Source of the DNA: Levilactobacillus andaensis
GTDB lineage: Bacteria > Bacillota > Bacilli > Lactobacillales > Lactobacillaceae
Assembly: GCF_016861695.1 (NCBI RefSeq)
Contig: NZ_BOLP01000006.1
Coordinates: 62,001-126,000 of the forward strand
Direction: 5' to 3'
DNA length: 64,000 nt
The translations under genes were made by a program, and so were the position numbers. The notes under the pieces were generated by a model. The model worked only from the letters and a program-made list of their open reading frames with translations, was not told where the DNA came from and searched no databases. Below are positions 61,005 through 64,000 of the stretch, in pieces (the stretch's first letter is position 1; each line of letters opens with the position of its first letter).

Positions 61005-61437
61005 AATGTTGACGATTACAGGAACAAGTTTTGCATCTGTTTCGCCATCAAATGGTAGCAATCGTGTGTGCTTTGCTTCTACACCAAATTAGCTAGTAAC
61101 CATAATTTCTAGTCTCGTCTAAAATATATACTGTTTGTACACCAAAAAGCGTGTCCCGCCACATCACTTGGGGACACGTTTTTCAATTGCGGTCTTAATT
61201 CTCCCGCAGTGCCTGCTAGACCAATCAATCTCGCTATAATCAAAAATAATTTTTGCAATTGCCAATCCCCTTTTCATTAAACGATTGCGAGCGCATACAA
61301 CTAAGTATCAAGTGTTGACGTTTCGCCGTCATGCGGGTAATGTAGTGGTCGTTACCATCACGAATAATGGTCAAATTAGCGGGCGTCACAGTAGGTGATT
61401 CCGCCGATCAATTCACAAAATAAGGAGTTGAACCACT
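61005..61437. other. Intergenic region before the MFS gene, with terminator
   Basis: A bidirectional terminator AAAAAGCGTGTCCC/GGGGACACGTTTTT lies at 61145-61184. A weak cre-like TGCGAGCGCATACA occurs near 61286. No gene is supported. Confidence 0.6.
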
Positions 61438-62667
61438 TTGGATGAAGCTGAAAGAGAGAGCGGCCCATGGCGGCGTAATTTACGCGTGCTGTGGTTCTGT
61501 ACGTTCGTGGCCGGCATGGCCTTCAGCGAAATCATGCCCTTTTTATCGCTATATATTAGTAGTTTGGGCGACTTTACCAAGTCACAGGTCACCATGTACA
61601 GTGGCCTGGTCTACGCCGCCGACTTCTTCGTCAGCGCCATCGCGTCCCCACTCTGGGGCATGGTCGCCGATCGAAAGGGTCGAAAATTAATGCTGTTGCG
61701 CTCCTCACTGGGGACGGCGTTTGCCATGGCCTTAATGGGCTTTGCCACCAGCGTTTGGCAGTTAGTCGCGTTGCGGGCCCTCCAAGGGGTCTTCGCCGGT
61801 TTCATTTCTAACGCCCAAGCCTTGGTCGCCTCGCAGACGCCGCGGAAACACAGTGGCGCATCGCTCAGCACGTTGATGACCGGGGTGACCAGCGGGATGT
61901 TGCTGGGACCCGTCATCGGTGGGGTGCTGGCGCAAGTCTTCTCGATTCGCCTGACCTTCTTCATCACCGCCGCCCTGCTCTTCTCCACGTTTGTCTTGAG
62001 CTGGGTCCTGGTCGAAGAGAAGTTCAAGCCAGTTGCGCCCAAACCAGCAGGCGAACGCAGTCACAATCCACTGGCCGCTTTCCCCAATCCCAAATTGATT
62101 CTGGTGCTCCTGTCTTCCACGTTGATTGTTCAATTTGGGAACATCTCCATCTCGCCCATTATCAGTCTGTACGTCAAGGAACTCATGCACAACGTCGGCC
62201 CAATTACCGTGGTCGCCGGCATCATCGCGGCTTTACCGGGGATCTCCAACATCTTCGCTTCGCCGCGACTTGGCCGTTACGGTGACGAGCATGGGTCCGG
62301 AAAAGTGCTGATTTTTGGCTACGTCTTCGCCTTTCTAATGTACCTGCCACAAGGCTTCGTCACCAGCGTCTGGATGCTCGGTGCCTTGCGCTTCATGATT
62401 GGGATTTCCGATGGGGCTTTGTTCCCCGAAATTCAAACGTTGCTGACCAAGAACTCACCGGTCGAATTGACGTCGACGGTCTTCAGTTGGAACCAATCCT
62501 TCCAGGCCATCGGCAACATGATGGGGTCGCTACTCGGCGGCTGGATCGCCGGGGTGTTCAATTACAACGCGGTATTCTTCTCGACGGCGGCACTGATGCT
62601 GGTCAACTTGGCCCTCATCTGGTGGCTCGTCCCCGAACTCCGTCACAGCAAAACTCAACCAGCTTAA
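61438..62667 (+). CDS. MFS multidrug exporter (DHA1, MdtG-like)
   Basis: The 409-residue protein has 12 transmembrane segments and MFS motif A (GMVADRKGRKLMLLRS). It has the motif-C-like segment GVTSGMLLGPVIGGVLAQ and a second motif A-like element after helix 8. It likely exports drugs with proton exchange. The start is TTG at 61438 with AAGGAG 10 bases upstream. A strong hairpin (GGCATGCTATTT/AAATAGCATGTCC) follows at about 62698-62733. Confidence 0.9.
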   Translation: MDEAERESGPWRRNLRVLWFCTFVAGMAFSEIMPFLSLYISSLGDFTKSQVTMYSGLVYAADFFVSAIASPLWGMVADRKGRKLMLLRSSLGTAFAMALMGFATSVWQLVALRALQGVFAGFISNAQALVASQTPRKHSGASLSTLMTGVTSGMLLGPVIGGVLAQVFSIRLTFFITAALLFSTFVLSWVLVEEKFKPVAPKPAGERSHNPLAAFPNPKLILVLLSSTLIVQFGNISISPIISLYVKELMHNVGPITVVAGIIAALPGISNIFASPRLGRYGDEHGSGKVLIFGYVFAFLMYLPQGFVTSVWMLGALRFMIGISDGALFPEIQTLLTKNSPVELTSTVFSWNQSFQAIGNMMGSLLGGWIAGVFNYNAVFFSTAALMLVNLALIWWLVPELRHSKTQPA

Positions 62668-62833
62668 TAGAAGATATTGATTCGCCTGCGACTGCTAGCG
62701 GGCATGCTATTTTATAAAACAAATAGCATGTCCCTAAACGCAAGCGTTTACATATAAACCGGGTGTCGCACCTCCCGTAATCGACTCCAAAATTCATTGT
62801 CCCTAAACTCTCAAACGAATAGAAGGCCCAACT

Positions 62834-64000
62834 TTGTCTAAGGAAATCAAGCATTCACTATTTATTATGGTATTTGGTACCTTCTTCGGCATCCTCTGCT
62901 CAACGCTGATGAACGTGGCGTTGCCGACCTTCATGACGGTCTTTCACGTCAACTCGTCCACCGTCCAATGGATCAGCAACGGCTACATGCTGGTCAGCGC
63001 CATGATGATTCCTGTCAGTGCCTACCTCACCAAGAAATACACGTTCCGTGCCCTCTTCATCACCTTCTCCGTGATTTTTCTGGCGGGAACGTTGCTCGGT
63101 AGCATCGCCCAGAGCTTCTTCATTCTAATTCTCGGCCGCATGATTCAGGCCATCGGGTCCGGCGTCATGATGCCGCTGGTCAATATCTTGGCGATTCGTT
63201 ACGCCGAACCCACCAAAAAAGGTGCCGTGATGGGTATCGTCGGCTTGGCCTTTAACTTCTCGCCGATCATCGGCCCCACGCTGTCCGGGGTCATTTTGAC
63301 CTACCTGTCGTGGCGTTACCTCTTCATCCTAGTGCTCCCATTTATCGTTATCGATATTGCCCTAGCGCTCCGCTTTCTGCCGCGCGTGCCAACCAACGAG
63401 ACGCCAAAATTGGATGTCGTTGGCCTCATCCTGATCAGTTTCGGTTCGCTGGGCCTCCTGTGGAGCTTCTCCAACGTGGGCCAGTACAGCCTGACCTCAC
63501 CATTTGTCATCGTGCCCTTCGCGGTCGGCCTCTTGTTCACAGGTCTCTTCATTCGCCAGCAAATACATACTGCGAACCCCCTAATTAACCTCCAAATATT
63601 TAAGAACGTCCAATTCACTACGGCCACAAGTTTAAATGCCTTAATCGTTGCGACGATGTACGGCAACACCATTCTCCTACCACTACTCATCCAAACGATC
63701 ATGCACCAAAGCCCCATCATTTCTGGGCTGGCCATTCTACCCGGGGCCTGTCTGACCGGGGTCATGTCGCCCATCAGTGGCCGGCTTTTTGACCGCTATC
63801 CGGTACGGGTCATCGTGACGACCGGCCTGCTGATCGATTGCTTCGGGACCATGATGCAAGCCTTCATCGACGTGAATGCCTCGGTCGCCATGCTAACGGT
63901 CGGCCAAACAGTACGTCAGTTGGGCTTGGTTCTCATCCTAATTCCGATTCAGACGCAGGCGTTGACCAAGCTTCCCAACCGGCTGATTGCCGACGGGGTC
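62834..64000 (+). CDS. MFS drug exporter, DHA2/EmrB family (3' end outside window)
   Basis: An open frame of 389 codons runs to the window end. It has the EmrB-type N-terminus (TFFGILCSTLMNVALPTFM, VQWISNGYMLVSAMMIPVSAYL), LGRMIQAIGSGVMMPLVNIL and the motif C FNFSPIIGPTLSGV, with about 10 membrane segments visible. The start is TTG at 62834 behind AGAAGG. An ATG at 62866 would cut into the first helix and is less likely. It lies on the same strand as the previous exporter. Confidence 0.88.
   Translation, partial: MSKEIKHSLFIMVFGTFFGILCSTLMNVALPTFMTVFHVNSSTVQWISNGYMLVSAMMIPVSAYLTKKYTFRALFITFSVIFLAGTLLGSIAQSFFILILGRMIQAIGSGVMMPLVNILAIRYAEPTKKGAVMGIVGLAFNFSPIIGPTLSGVILTYLSWRYLFILVLPFIVIDIALALRFLPRVPTNETPKLDVVGLILISFGSLGLLWSFSNVGQYSLTSPFVIVPFAVGLLFTGLFIRQQIHTANPLINLQIFKNVQFTTATSLNALIVATMYGNTILLPLLIQTIMHQSPIISGLAILPGACLTGVMSPISGRLFDRYPVRVIVTTGLLIDCFGTMMQAFIDVNASVAMLTVGQTVRQLGLVLILIPIQTQALTKLPNRLIADGV

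Noticed and set aside
1-64000. CRISPR arrays, tRNA or rRNA genes, prophage or insertion sequences
   Set aside because: No regularly spaced repeats, no tRNA-like cloverleaf, no rRNA sequence and no transposase or integrase frame was seen by reading. A computed search was not possible.

Overview
The window is chromosomal DNA of a lactic acid bacterium of the family Lactobacillaceae. The gene content (pyruvate oxidase, water-forming NADH oxidase, MntH, KDG pathway, CcpA-type cre sites, GNAT, SDR and LCP proteins, AGGAGG ribosome binding sites) and the roughly 50% GC suggest a plant- or dough-associated heterofermentative relative of Levilactobacillus. The species call is inference only. No phage, plasmid, CRISPR, rRNA or tRNA genes were seen.

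Layout. 1-4.3 kb: end of an LCP wall-polymer ligase, two tandem secreted SH3-like paralogues, a DUF1129 membrane protein and a paired CrcB fluoride exporter. 4.3-6.6 kb: a redox block with a CstR-like persulfide sensor co-transcribed with thioredoxin (GC-rich operator inside the promoter spacer) and an NADH oxidase. 6.6-10.4 kb: a DedA gene flanked by two related candidate small RNAs with C-rich loops, DegV, then mntH with a long leader. 13.3-20.4 kb: a uronate/2-keto-3-deoxygluconate catabolic island (kduI-kduD-kdgT-kdgK-eda, a small unknown protein, a TIM-barrel isomerase and an IclR/KdgR-type regulator) with three similar dyad operators and cre sites. 20.4-26.2 kb: succinate-semialdehyde-type dehydrogenase, TetR, O6-alkylguanine DNA alkyltransferase, NDH-2 and an NAD(P)-binding protein.

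26.2-30.3 kb: a two-component system and a divergent secreted peptide gene, lying between two direct copies of a 490-bp composite repeat. 30.4-41.5 kb: small membrane proteins, a MarR-controlled DHA2 efflux pump, pyruvate oxidase, CorA, a frameshifted MarR gene, a GH13 alpha-glucosidase and a GlcD-type FAD oxidase. 42-51 kb: a MacB/FtsX-type ABC exporter, an AI-2E family protein, a SufT-like protein, L-serine dehydratase behind a decayed membrane-protein gene, and a secreted protein plus GH25 muramidase operon. 51.3-64 kb: an isolated purH with a PurBox promoter, an SDR, a GT2/GT-C surface glycosylation pair, a DUF3737-MalY pair, a DyP peroxidase and two MFS exporters, the last cut by the window end.

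The most unusual content is non-coding. A family of about 200-bp intergenic repeats (six copies) keeps its predicted hairpins by compensatory changes, including conserved G-G and T-T mismatches. Two copies are fused to a second structured repeat. Together with the twin C-rich small RNAs these are the best candidates for undescribed biology. Central metabolism genes look ordinary.
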